Assembly: GCA_963820965.1 (NCBI GenBank)
Contig: CAWGCC010000037.1
Location: 140,110-204,109 of the forward strand
Direction: 5' to 3'
Source of the DNA: DATEDA01 sp963820965
GTDB lineage: Bacteria; Pseudomonadota; Gammaproteobacteria; Burkholderiales; SG8-39
Length of the DNA: 64,000 bases
Part shown: one piece after another, positions 17,639 through 25,951 of the stretch
How positions within the stretch are numbered: position 1 is the first letter of the stretch
How the letters are laid out: every line of letters starts with the position of its first letter
The notes under the pieces: generated by a model
Told to the model about the DNA's origin: nothing
Databases searched by the model: none
What the model saw: the letters and a program-made list of their open reading frames with translations, nothing else
Made by a program: the position numbers and the translations under genes

Positions 17639-18745
17639 GTGGGTGAGTCTGCCAGAAAGCACGCGACAGTGAGGCTCCCGGATGCGGCGGGCGTGCGCGA
17701 GATCGATCTCTTCGACGAGGTGATCGACGTGCGCTCGCCGTCGGAATTCGCCGAGGACCACGTGCCTCGCGCCGCGAGCTTCCCGGTGCTCGACGACACC
17801 GAGCGCGCCAGGATCGGCCGGATGTACAAGCAGGTCTCGCCGTTCGAGTCCAAGAAGCTCGGCGCCGCGCTCGTTTCCCGCAACATCGCCCGCCACCTCG
17901 AGGAGAGCTTCGCGCAGCGCGACAAGGGCTGGCGGCCGCTCGTCTACTGCTGGCGCGGCGGAAAGCGCTCCGGCGCGATGACCCATGTGCTCCGCGAGAT
18001 CGGGTGGCAGGCGGCGCAGCTCGAGGGCGGGTACAAGGCCTACCGGCGCGAGGTCGTCGCGCAGCTCGCGACGCAGCCGCGGGAGTTCCGTTATCTTGTG
18101 CTCTGCGGCGAGACGGGCAGCGCCAAGAGCCGGCTCCTCGAGGCGCTCGCCGCAGCGGGCGCCCAGGTGCTGGACCTCGAGCAGCTCGCCGCCCACCGCG
18201 GCTCCGTCCTCGGCAATCTCCCCGACGCGCCGCAGCCGACGCAGAAGGCGTTCGAGACCCGCCTGTGGGACAGTCTGCGGAAGCTCGACCCGCACCGACC
18301 GGTCTTCGTCGAGGCCGAAAGCAAGAAGATCGGACAGCTGCAGGTCCCGGATGCGCTCCTCGAGACCATGCGTGCCGCCGTGTGCGTGCGCGTCGAGGCG
18401 CCGCTCGAGGCGCGCGTGAGGTTCCTGATCGACGAGTACCGCCACTTCCTCGGCGATCCGGCCGCGCTCAAGGCGCAGCTCGACTGCCTCGCCGCCCTGC
18501 ACGGACGCGACGTGATCGCGCGCTGGCGGGGCGCCGCCGACCGCGGGGAGTGGTCGACACTCGTCGCCGACCTCCTCGAGAGCCACTACGATCCGGCCTA
18601 TCGCCGCTCGACCGCCAGGAACTACCCGCGGCTCGATGCGGGGCACGTCCTGCGCCCCGCCGACCTCGCGCCGCCCGCGATCGCACGCATGGCAGGCGAG
18701 CTGCTCACCCTCGCCGACCCCTCGCCAGCGCCTGCCAACGCATGA
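17639..18745 (+). CDS. mnmH: tRNA 2-selenouridine synthase MnmH (SelU)
   Basis: MnmH replaces the sulfur of 2-thiouridine at the tRNA wobble position with selenium, using selenophosphate. The 368-residue protein has an N-terminal rhodanese domain with active-site Cys104 in VYCWRGGKRSG. A P-loop domain follows with GETGSAKSRLLEAL (157-170). The start is a GTG at 17639, strongly supported by GGGAGGT at 17623-17629, 9 bases upstream. The gene is divergent from selD, whose product feeds it, so the two form a complete tRNA selenation unit. The promoter regions must overlap the two genes' 5' ends. Confidence 0.95.
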   Translation: MGESARKHATVRLPDAAGVREIDLFDEVIDVRSPSEFAEDHVPRAASFPVLDDTERARIGRMYKQVSPFESKKLGAALVSRNIARHLEESFAQRDKGWRPLVYCWRGGKRSGAMTHVLREIGWQAAQLEGGYKAYRREVVAQLATQPREFRYLVLCGETGSAKSRLLEALAAAGAQVLDLEQLAAHRGSVLGNLPDAPQPTQKAFETRLWDSLRKLDPHRPVFVEAESKKIGQLQVPDALLETMRAAVCVRVEAPLEARVRFLIDEYRHFLGDPAALKAQLDCLAALHGRDVIARWRGAADRGEWSTLVADLLESHYDPAYRRSTARNYPRLDAGHVLRPADLAPPAIARMAGELLTLADPSPAPANA

Positions 18746-18806
18746 AGTTCGCTGCCGCGAGCGCAGGACGACGATTCCTCGCGCTCCATGCTTGCAGTGG
18801 TGGGAT

Positions 18807-19730
18807 CTACATCTCGCCCAGCACGCGCAGGTGCTGGACCACGCTACGGCCGAGCGCGGATAGCGCGTACCCGCCCTCGAGCATCGATACGATCCGTCCG
18901 CCCGCGTGCCGGTCGGCGATCGTCTTCACCTTCGCGGTGACCCAGGCGTAGTCCTGGTCGACGAGGCGCAGCATCGCCATGTCGTCCTCGACGTGCGCGT
19001 CGAACCCGGCCGAGAAGAAGATCATCTGCGGCGCGAAATCCTCGAGCGCCGGGAGCCAGTAACGCTCCACCGCTTCGCGGAAACCCTGGCTGCCCGTCCC
19101 CGCCGCGAGCGGCACGTTGACCATGTTCCGGGCGGGGTGATCGGTGCCGCTGTAGGGGTAGAAGGGGTGCTGGAACGTGCTCGCCATCAGGACGCGCTCG
19201 TCGTCGGAGAAGATCTCTTCGGTGCCGTTCCCGTGGTGCACGTCGAAATCGATGATCGCCACGCGCTCGAGCGCGTGCGCACGAAGCGCGTGCATCGCGC
19301 CGACCGCGACGTTGTTGAAGATGCAGAAGCCCATCGCGCGCGTGCGGGTCGCATGGTGTCCCGGCGGGCGCACGCTGCAGAACGCGCTTTCGGCCGCGCC
19401 GCCCGCCACGAGATCGGTCGCGAGCACCGCCGCGCCCGCGGCACGCAGCGCCGCGTCCCAGGTGCTCGGGTTCATCGCCGTGTCGGGATCGAGGTGCACG
19501 ATCCCGCGCGCGGGCCGCGCCCGGCGGATCGCCTCGATGTATTCATTCGGGTGGACGCGCGCCAGCTGCTCGACCGTCGCGAGCGGCGCCTCGTGGTGCG
19601 CGAGATAGGGCGCGATACCGGAGGCGATCAGCTGATCGTCGATGGCGGCGAGCCGCGCCGGGCTCTCCGGGTGGTAGGCACCCATGTCATGCTTCATGCA
19701 GTCGCCATGGGTGATGAACGCTGTCGCCAT
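18807..19730 (-). CDS. Histone deacetylase family protein (zinc amidohydrolase)
   Basis: This 307-residue member of the class II HDAC/acetoin-utilisation/polyamine deacetylase superfamily is an enzyme type that removes acetyl or related acyl groups from amines. Conserved motifs are AYHPESPARLAAID near the start, SVRPPGHHATRTRAMGFCIF with the tandem His pair, DFDVHHGNGTEEIF with two zinc ligands, and FSAGFDAHVEDD with the third zinc Asp. EGGYALSALG lies near the C-terminus. AGGA lies 7 bases ahead of the ATG. In bacteria the physiological substrate is often unknown. It is divergent from the MoxR gene and convergent with mnmH. Confidence 0.94.
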   Translation of the reverse strand: MATAFITHGDCMKHDMGAYHPESPARLAAIDDQLIASGIAPYLAHHEAPLATVEQLARVHPNEYIEAIRRARPARGIVHLDPDTAMNPSTWDAALRAAGAAVLATDLVAGGAAESAFCSVRPPGHHATRTRAMGFCIFNNVAVGAMHALRAHALERVAIIDFDVHHGNGTEEIFSDDERVLMASTFQHPFYPYSGTDHPARNMVNVPLAAGTGSQGFREAVERYWLPALEDFAPQMIFFSAGFDAHVEDDMAMLRLVDQDYAWVTAKVKTIADRHAGGRIVSMLEGGYALSALGRSVVQHLRVLGEM

Positions 19731-19824
19731 GAAAATTCCTCAATCCCCCCCGGATCCAATGGAAATCATAGCCGAACCGGGCATAAACTAAGCTTTGTTC
19801 TCAGGTCCCCGGCCTCGCTACGGC

Positions 19825-20742
19825 ATGTCGTCGTCCCTCCAGCGCGTGATTCACCAGGCCGGCCGGGTCATCCTGGGGAAGGAGCGCCAGATCCGCATGG
19901 CGCTCGCGTGTCTGCTCGCGCGCGGCCATCTCCTCATCGAGGACCTGCCGGGCGTCGGCAAGACCACGCTCGCGCACGTGCTCGCGCGCTCGCTCGGCCT
20001 GGGCTTCCACCGCATCCAGTTCACGAGCGACATGCTCCCGGCCGACATTCTCGGCGTGTCGATCTACGACCGCGAGTCCGGCTCGTTCAAGTTCCACCCC
20101 GGGCCGATCTTCTCGCAGCTGATTCTCGCCGACGAGGTGAATCGCGCCACGCCGAAGACCCAGTCGGCGCTGCTCGAGGCGATGGAGGAGCACCAGGTCA
20201 CCGCCGAGGGCGAGACGCGGCGGCTGCCGGAGCCGTTCTTCGTCGTCGCGACGCAGAACCCGTCGCACCAGGTCGGCACGTTCCCGCTGCCCGAGTCGCA
20301 GCTCGACCGCTTCCAGATGCGCATCGAGCTCGGTTATCCCGACCGCGACGCCGAGCGCGCGCTGCTGCAGGGCGTCGAGCGCCGCGACATGATCGCGACC
20401 CTGGAGCCGTGCCTCAACCCCGGCGAGCTGGTCGAGCTCCAGCACCTGGTCAAGCGCGTGCATGTTTCGCCCGCCCTCTTCGATTACATCCAGGCGATCA
20501 CCGCCTACACGCGACGGTCGCCCGAGTACGTGACCGGATTGTCGCCGCGCGCCGCCCTCGCGCTCACCGCCTGCGCGCGCGCCTGGGCGCTGATCGAGGG
20601 CCGCGATCACGCCCTGCCGGAGGACGTGCAGGCGGTGCTCCCCGGCGTCGCCACCCACCGTCTGCACCCGGTGGTGAACGGGGTGCGGCGGACGAGCTCC
20701 GACATCGCCGTGGGGCTCCTCGAGGCGGTGCCCATCCCCTGA
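19825..20742 (+). CDS. MoxR-family AAA+ ATPase
   Basis: This 305-residue AAA+ ATPase of the MoxR/APE2220 group is a chaperone-type protein that works with a DUF58 partner. It has Walker A GVGKTTLAH (43 onward), the GPIFSQLILADEVNRATPKTQ Walker B region, the sensor ATQNPSHQVGTFPLPESQLDRF, and arginine-finger and sensor 2 segments (GLSPRAALAL). The ATG at 19825 is used. A TTG further upstream is possible but adds residues unlike the family. It heads the operon MoxR-DUF58-TgpA-MltB-GNAT. No strong Shine-Dalgarno is visible. Confidence 0.93.
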   Translation: MSSSLQRVIHQAGRVILGKERQIRMALACLLARGHLLIEDLPGVGKTTLAHVLARSLGLGFHRIQFTSDMLPADILGVSIYDRESGSFKFHPGPIFSQLILADEVNRATPKTQSALLEAMEEHQVTAEGETRRLPEPFFVVATQNPSHQVGTFPLPESQLDRFQMRIELGYPDRDAERALLQGVERRDMIATLEPCLNPGELVELQHLVKRVHVSPALFDYIQAITAYTRRSPEYVTGLSPRAALALTACARAWALIEGRDHALPEDVQAVLPGVATHRLHPVVNGVRRTSSDIAVGLLEAVPIP

Positions 20743-20760
20743 GCGGCAAGCGCTGGCCGC

Positions 20761-21738
20761 ATGAATCCGCTCGACCTGTTTTCCCGCTCCCAGGCCTACC
20801 AGTTCTGGCGGCTCTTCTCGGGCCGCGGATCGCCCGAGCGCGGACCGGTGTTCCTCTCGCAGCGGCGGGTCTACATCCTGCCGACGGGACACGGCGTCCT
20901 CTTCGCGGCGGCCCTGCTGCTGATGCTGATCGGCTCGATCAACTACCAGCTCTCGCTCGGCTTCATCCTGACGTTCCTGCTCGCGGGCATGGGGATCGTC
21001 GCGATCCTCCACACGTATCGCAATCTCGCGCACCTCAGCGTGAGCGCCGGGCGCGTCGAGCCGGCGTTCGCCGGCGGCGCCGTTCGATTCCATCTCCATC
21101 TCGACAACGCGACCCGGTTCGACCGGGTGGCTGTCGATGCGCGCTGCGGCCCGTGCGGGGAGACGGTCGACGTGCCCGCGGGCGCCACCGCGAGCGCGAC
21201 GCTCGTGCTGCCCGCCGGGCAGCGAGGGTGGCTGCGACTGCCGCGCGTGACCGTCGAGACCCGTTACCCGGTAGGGCTCTTCCGCGCGTGGAGTTACGTT
21301 CAACCGGATACTCGTGCGCTCGTCTATCCGCGCCCGGACGACTCGTCCTTGCCGCTACCGACCTTCGTTCCGGATCGCGGTGACGCCGCGCACGCCGGTG
21401 TCGGCAGCGATGACTTCGCGGGGCTGCGTCCCTACCAGCCCGGCGATTCGCCACGCCATATCGCCTGGAAGTCGGCGGCTCGCGGCGAACACCTGCTGAC
21501 CAAGGTGTTCACCGGACGCGGCGCCGCCGAGCTGTGGCTCGATTTCAGCGCCCTGCCCGCCGCGCTCGGCGTCGAGGGACGGCTCTCGCGGCTGACGCGT
21601 CAGGTGCTGCTCGCGGAAGAGACGCGCGTGGTGTACGGGCTGCGCCTGCCCGGACGCGAGCTCGGCCCCGATCTCGGCGAGAGCCATTGCGACGCGTGCC
21701 TGAAAGCCCTCGCGCTGTTCGGGCTCCCCGAGCGATGA
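20761..21738 (+). CDS. DUF58 domain protein
   Basis: This 325-residue protein has two N-terminal membrane helices (about residues 40-85: GVLFAAALLLMLIGSINYQL, then LGFILTFLLAGMGIVAI), an extracytoplasmic beta-rich stretch, and the DUF58 core. The core motif GLRPYQPGDSPRHIAWKSAAR is at about residues 220-240. DUF58 proteins are regular partners of MoxR ATPases and TgpA-type transglutaminases in three-gene sets, as here. The molecular role is unsettled, possibly assembly or quality control of envelope proteins. Its stop overlaps the next start (ATGA). Confidence 0.92.
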   Translation: MNPLDLFSRSQAYQFWRLFSGRGSPERGPVFLSQRRVYILPTGHGVLFAAALLLMLIGSINYQLSLGFILTFLLAGMGIVAILHTYRNLAHLSVSAGRVEPAFAGGAVRFHLHLDNATRFDRVAVDARCGPCGETVDVPAGATASATLVLPAGQRGWLRLPRVTVETRYPVGLFRAWSYVQPDTRALVYPRPDDSSLPLPTFVPDRGDAAHAGVGSDDFAGLRPYQPGDSPRHIAWKSAARGEHLLTKVFTGRGAAELWLDFSALPAALGVEGRLSRLTRQVLLAEETRVVYGLRLPGRELGPDLGESHCDACLKALALFGLPER

Positions 21739-23678
21739 GCGCCGGCGTCGCGATCCCGTTTCCGGCGCTCGCAATCCTCCTCGGCGGGGTGGCGCTCGCG
21801 GCGGCGCCGCACGCGCCGCGCCTGCCGTGGTGGGTGACGGTCCTCGGCGCGGCGATGCTCGGATGGCGCGCCTGGGCGGGATGGAAGAACGAGCGCCTGC
21901 CGCGGCGCTGGCTCCTCGCCGCGCTGGTGCTGGTCGGCATGGCCGGCGTGTACCTCACCTTCCGCACCATCTTCGGACGCGACGCGGGCGTGACGCTGCT
22001 CGTGCTGTTCCTGTCGCTCAAGCTGATGGAGACCAGGGAACGCCGCGACGCGGTCGTGGTGACCTTCCTCTGCTACTTTCTCGCGCTCACCAATTTCTTC
22101 TACAGCGAGTCGATGCTCACTGCCGCGATGATGCTCGCGACGGTGCTCGCGCTCACCGCCGGGCTCGTCGGCGTCAACGGGCCGCGGCGGCCGGTCCGCG
22201 AGAGCGGCCGCGTCGCGGGAGTGCTGCTCGCGCAGGGCGTGCCCGTCATGGTGTGCCTGTTCTTCCTCTTTCCGCGCGTCCAGGGCCCGATGTGGGGCAT
22301 GCCGACCGACGCGTTCGGGGGCACCACCGGCCTGTCGGACTCGATGACCCCGGGGAACATCAGCCTGCTGTCGCAGTCGGACGCCGTCGCGTTCCGCGCG
22401 AACTTCGCGGACGGCCCGCCCGAGCGCAAGCGTCTCTACTGGCGCGGTCCGGTGTTCTGGCAGTTCGACGGCCGCACCTGGCGGGCGGGAGAGGTCCGGG
22501 TAGCCGATTACTCGAGCTTCGAGCCGCTCGGCGGCCCGATCACCTACACCGTGACGCTCGAGCCGCACGAGCGGCAGTGGCTGTTCGCGCTCGAGATGCC
22601 GGGGCGGGTACCGGCCGGTGCGGGCGTGACCGGCGACTTCCAGCTCCACTCCCGCCGCCCGGTGATGACGCGGCAGCGCTACGAGATGAGCTCCTTTCTG
22701 GAGTACCGGGCGACCGGCGGCTCGACGCCGGCGGAGCTCGCCGCGGCACGGGTGCTCCCCGCCGGGCTCAATCCGCGCACGGTCGCGCTGGCTCAGAGCT
22801 GGCGCCGGGAGCTTGGCACCGATGAGCGCGTGCTGGCGCATGCCATCGACTGGTTCCGGCGCGCCGGGCTCGGGTACACGCTCGCGCCGCCGCTGCTCGG
22901 CCGGGACTCGGTCGACGAGTTCCTGTTCGGCACGAAGCAGGGCTTCTGCGAGCACTTCTCGTCCGCCTTCGCGGTGATGATGCGCGCTGCCGGAGTTCCG
23001 ACGCGCATCGTTACCGGCTATCAGGGCGGCGAGATCAATCCCGTGGACGGTTACATGATCGTTCGCCAGTCGGACGCGCACGCCTGGGCCGAGGTCTGGA
23101 TCGCGGCAGAGGGCTGGGTGCGCGTCGACCCGACGGCGGCGGCAATCCCGGTGCGCGTCGAGTCGGGACTCGCCGCGGCGGTCCCGCGCGGCGACCCGCT
23201 CCCGTTCCTCGTGCGGGCGGACCTGTCCTGGCTGCGCGCCTTGCGCTTCAACTGGGAGGCGCTGGCGAACTACTGGAACCAGTGGGTCGTCGGCTACAAC
23301 GTCGAGCGCCAGCGCGAGCTGCTGCTGCGGCTGGGGATGCCGTCGCCGTCGTGGGAGAAGCTGGCGATGGCGATCTTCTGGCTGGTGGGGCTCGTCGTCG
23401 CCGTCTTCTCGCTCTGGATGCTGCGCCGCGCGCGCGAACAGGATCCGGTGGTGCGCGCGTGGCGGCGCTTCTGCCGCAAGCTCGCGCGCCGCGGCACCCG
23501 TCGCGGCGCGGCCGAGGGGCCGCGGGCGTTCGCCGAACGCGCTGCATCCGAGCAACCCCACGTCGCCCCCGACGTGACGGAGATCGGCGATCTTTACGTG
23601 CGCCTGCGCTACGGCGCTGCGCCCGACCCGCTGAGCCTCGCCCTCCTGCGCCAGCGCGTGCGCGAATTCAAAGTCTGA
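21735..23678 (+). CDS. TgpA-type membrane transglutaminase-like protein (DUF3488/DUF4129)
   Basis: This is a 647-residue inner-membrane protein. Residues 1-180 hold about six membrane helices (DUF3488). A periplasmic transglutaminase core carries the Cys in GTKQGFCEHFSSAFAVMMR, the His in QSDAHAWAEVW and the Asp in RVDPTAAAIP, so the catalytic triad is intact. A further helix (LAMAIFWLVGLVVAVFSLWM) and a C-terminal cytoplasmic DUF4129 region follow. This layout matches Pseudomonas aeruginosa TgpA. The ATG at 21735 overlaps the DUF58 stop by four bases, and its own stop overlaps the next ATG (TGATG), so translation is coupled throughout. Confidence 0.94.
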   Translation: MSAGVAIPFPALAILLGGVALAAAPHAPRLPWWVTVLGAAMLGWRAWAGWKNERLPRRWLLAALVLVGMAGVYLTFRTIFGRDAGVTLLVLFLSLKLMETRERRDAVVVTFLCYFLALTNFFYSESMLTAAMMLATVLALTAGLVGVNGPRRPVRESGRVAGVLLAQGVPVMVCLFFLFPRVQGPMWGMPTDAFGGTTGLSDSMTPGNISLLSQSDAVAFRANFADGPPERKRLYWRGPVFWQFDGRTWRAGEVRVADYSSFEPLGGPITYTVTLEPHERQWLFALEMPGRVPAGAGVTGDFQLHSRRPVMTRQRYEMSSFLEYRATGGSTPAELAAARVLPAGLNPRTVALAQSWRRELGTDERVLAHAIDWFRRAGLGYTLAPPLLGRDSVDEFLFGTKQGFCEHFSSAFAVMMRAAGVPTRIVTGYQGGEINPVDGYMIVRQSDAHAWAEVWIAAEGWVRVDPTAAAIPVRVESGLAAAVPRGDPLPFLVRADLSWLRALRFNWEALANYWNQWVVGYNVERQRELLLRLGMPSPSWEKLAMAIFWLVGLVVAVFSLWMLRRAREQDPVVRAWRRFCRKLARRGTRRGAAEGPRAFAERAASEQPHVAPDVTEIGDLYVRLRYGAAPDPLSLALLRQRVREFKV

Positions 23679-24769
23679 TGGATCGCGCGCCTCGCGCAGC
23701 ACCCGATCGGCGCGCTGCTACAAGCCCTCGCAAGTTCCGGCACCTCGCCGCCGCTACCGCCGAGGTCCTGAGCGTCGGCCTTAAGGCGCTCGTCGGCGCC
23801 GCGGCGGGTTTCGCCGCCGCGCTCGCCGCACCGTGCGCCGCGCAGAACTACGCCGACCGCGTCGAGGTCCGCGCGTTCGCCGCCGAGATGGTCGAGCGGC
23901 ACGGGTTTCGCCCGGGCGAGCTCGAGCGCGTGCTGGCCGGGGCGCGCTATCTCGACTCGGTCGTGACGCTCATGACGCCCCTGAAGACCGGGGAACGCTC
24001 GTGGCAGACCTACCGCGCCAACTTCCTCAACCCGCGGCGCGTCGAGGCTGGCGCGGCGTTCTGGCGCCGCCACGCCGCGACGCTCGACCGGGCGGCGACC
24101 GTCTACGGCGTACCGCCCGAGATCGTGGTCGCGATCATCGGCGTCGAGACCGAGTACGGCCGCAACACCGGCAGCTTTCGCGTGCTCGACGCGCTCGCCA
24201 CGCTCGCGTTCGACTACCCGCGGCGCGCCGAGTACTTCCGCTCAGAGCTCGAGCAGTTCCTGCTGCTCGCCCGCGAGTCGCGGGCCGACGCCGCGAGCTT
24301 CCGCGGCTCCTACGCCGGTGCGATCGGCATCCCGCAGTTCATGCCGGGCAGCATCCGGCGCTACGCGGTGGATTTCGACGGCAACGGCCGGATCGACCTT
24401 CGCGGGAGCCCGGCCGACGCGATCGGCAGCGTCGCCAACTTCCTCGCCCAGCACGGCTGGCTCGCCGGGGCGGCGATCGCCGCGCCGGCGGAGGTAACGG
24501 GCGACCGCTACCAGCTGCTTGCCGACGGCGGGGTGGACCCCGCGCGCACCGCGGCCGAGCTGCGCGAGGCGGACGTCGCTTTCGACGATTCGATCGGCGA
24601 CGAGACGCCGAGCGTGCTGATCGAGCTCGAGTCGCCCGGCGGGCCAAGCGAGTTCCTGGTGGGACTGCAGAACTTCTACGTGCTCACGCGCTACAACCGC
24701 TCGAGCTTCTACGCGGCGGCGGTGCGGGAGCTTGCCGCGGAGGTGAAGGCCGCTTACGCTCCGCGCTGA
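23678..24769 (+). CDS. mltB: Lytic murein transglycosylase, MltB family
   Basis: This 363-residue periplasmic enzyme cleaves the MurNAc-GlcNAc bond of peptidoglycan with formation of 1,6-anhydro ends. A long N-terminal leader with a hydrophobic stretch (LVGAAAGFAAALAAPCAA) acts as signal. The catalytic Glu is in IIGVETEYGRNTG, followed by LATLAFDYPRRAEYF, GSYAGAIGIPQFMPGSIRRYAVDFDG and FYVLTRYNRSSFYA, all MltB signatures. The ATG at 23678 shares a base with the TgpA stop. Linking a wall lytic enzyme to the MoxR-DUF58-TgpA set suggests the operon acts on the cell envelope. Confidence 0.93.
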   Translation: MDRAPRAAPDRRAATSPRKFRHLAAATAEVLSVGLKALVGAAAGFAAALAAPCAAQNYADRVEVRAFAAEMVERHGFRPGELERVLAGARYLDSVVTLMTPLKTGERSWQTYRANFLNPRRVEAGAAFWRRHAATLDRAATVYGVPPEIVVAIIGVETEYGRNTGSFRVLDALATLAFDYPRRAEYFRSELEQFLLLARESRADAASFRGSYAGAIGIPQFMPGSIRRYAVDFDGNGRIDLRGSPADAIGSVANFLAQHGWLAGAAIAAPAEVTGDRYQLLADGGVDPARTAAELREADVAFDDSIGDETPSVLIELESPGGPSEFLVGLQNFYVLTRYNRSSFYAAAVRELAAEVKAAYAPR

Positions 24770-24789
24770 TCGCCGCACGGAGAGCTCCG

Positions 24790-25293
24790 ATGGCCGAGCC
24801 GCTGAGGATCCGTATCGCCACGCGCGCCGACGTCCCGGTGCTGCTCGAACTGATCCGCGGGCTCGCCGAGTACGAGAAGCTCACCCACCTCGTCGCGGCG
24901 GACGAAGCGCTGCTCGAGCGGGAGCTCTTCGCGCCGGGAAGCCACGTCGAGGCGGTCCTCGGCTTCGCCGGCGACGCCGCGGTCGGGTTCGCCGTCTACT
25001 TCCACAACTTCTCGACGTTCCTCGGGCGCAAGGGGCTCTATCTCGAGGATCTCTTCGTGCGCCCGGATCAGCGCGGGCGCGGCTACGGCCGCGCGCTGCT
25101 GCTCCACGTCGCGCGCATCGCGCACGAACGCGGGTGCGGGCGCTTCGAGTGGATGGCGCTCGACTGGAACGAGCCGGCGATCCGCTTCTACAAGGCGCTC
25201 GGTGCGGCGGAGCTGCCGGAGTGGCGGCTGTTCCGCGTCACGGGCGAGGCGCTTGCGCGCCTCGCTGCTCTCGCGCCCGATCCCGTCCGGTAG
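24790..25293 (+). CDS. GNAT-family N-acetyltransferase
   Basis: This 167-residue acetyltransferase resembles spermidine/diamine acetyltransferase-like GNAT proteins. The acetyl-CoA-binding segment is RPDQRGRGYGRALLLHVARIA, preceded by the LGRKGLYLEDLFV beta strand, and WNEPAIRFYKALGA is the typical motif B. The ATG at 24790 has GGAGAG 5-10 bases upstream and follows MltB by 20 bases. Substrate cannot be told from sequence; small amines or amino acids are usual for this subgroup. Confidence 0.9.
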   Translation: MAEPLRIRIATRADVPVLLELIRGLAEYEKLTHLVAADEALLERELFAPGSHVEAVLGFAGDAAVGFAVYFHNFSTFLGRKGLYLEDLFVRPDQRGRGYGRALLLHVARIAHERGCGRFEWMALDWNEPAIRFYKALGAAELPEWRLFRVTGEALARLAALAPDPVR

Positions 25294-25384
25294 ACACTTT
25301 GCGTCCCTCGGAAGCCTCGGTCGGGCTCCGCGACGGTGCCGAGTGCATCCCAGCACGGCTCCCGCTCGTCGCTATCCTCCCAGC

Positions 25385-25939
25385 GTGTCCCACCTCTTCG
25401 AACCCGCCTCGAGCGGTCGGTCCAAGTGCCGCGGCTGCGCCCGGCCCATCCAGCGCGGCGAACTGCGTTTCGGCGAGCGTCTGCCCAACCCCTTTGGCGA
25501 AGGCGAGATGACGCTGTGGTTCCATCCCGCGTGCGCGGCCTACAAGCGACCGGAGCCGCTTCTTGAGGCCCTCGGTGAAACGCTCGAGAACGTTCCCGAT
25601 CGAGAGCGACTGGAGCGCGCGGCGCGCAGCAGCCTGGCGCACCGGCGCCTCCCGCGGATCGACGGCGCCGACCGGGCGCCGAGCGGGCAGGCCAAGTGCC
25701 GCAGCTGCCGCCAGCCCATCGCGCGCGGGAGCTGGCGCATCCGGCTCGTGTTCAATGAAGAGGGCCGCTTCTCTCCCGGCGGGTTCGTGCACCTCGACTG
25801 CCGCAAGGCTTACTTCGAGACCGACGACGTCCTCGATCGGGTGCTCCACTTCAGTCCGGACTTGAGCGACGGCGAACGCGAGGAATTGCGGCGCGCATGC
25901 GACACCGGTCCGCCGAGCCCATCGCTGCCGCAGAGCTGA
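25385..25939 (+). CDS. Tandem PARP-type zinc finger protein
   Basis: This 184-residue protein consists almost wholly of two PARP-like zinc fingers. Finger 1 uses Cys15, Cys18, His47 and Cys50 (KCRGC and WFHPAC). Finger 2 uses Cys105, Cys108, His136 and Cys139 (KCRSC and FVHLDC). Each finger also has the basic RGELRFG or RGSWRIRL strand found in eukaryotic PARP1 and ligase III fingers, which bind DNA breaks. There is no catalytic domain. The start is taken as the GTG at 25385, giving the right distance to the first Cys pair; upstream codons add Arg-rich residues unlike the family. No clear Shine-Dalgarno. DNA binding is inferred. Confidence 0.82.
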   Translation: MSHLFEPASSGRSKCRGCARPIQRGELRFGERLPNPFGEGEMTLWFHPACAAYKRPEPLLEALGETLENVPDRERLERAARSSLAHRRLPRIDGADRAPSGQAKCRSCRQPIARGSWRIRLVFNEEGRFSPGGFVHLDCRKAYFETDDVLDRVLHFSPDLSDGEREELRRACDTGPPSPSLPQS

Positions 25940-25951
25940 CGCGCGCCGCCG

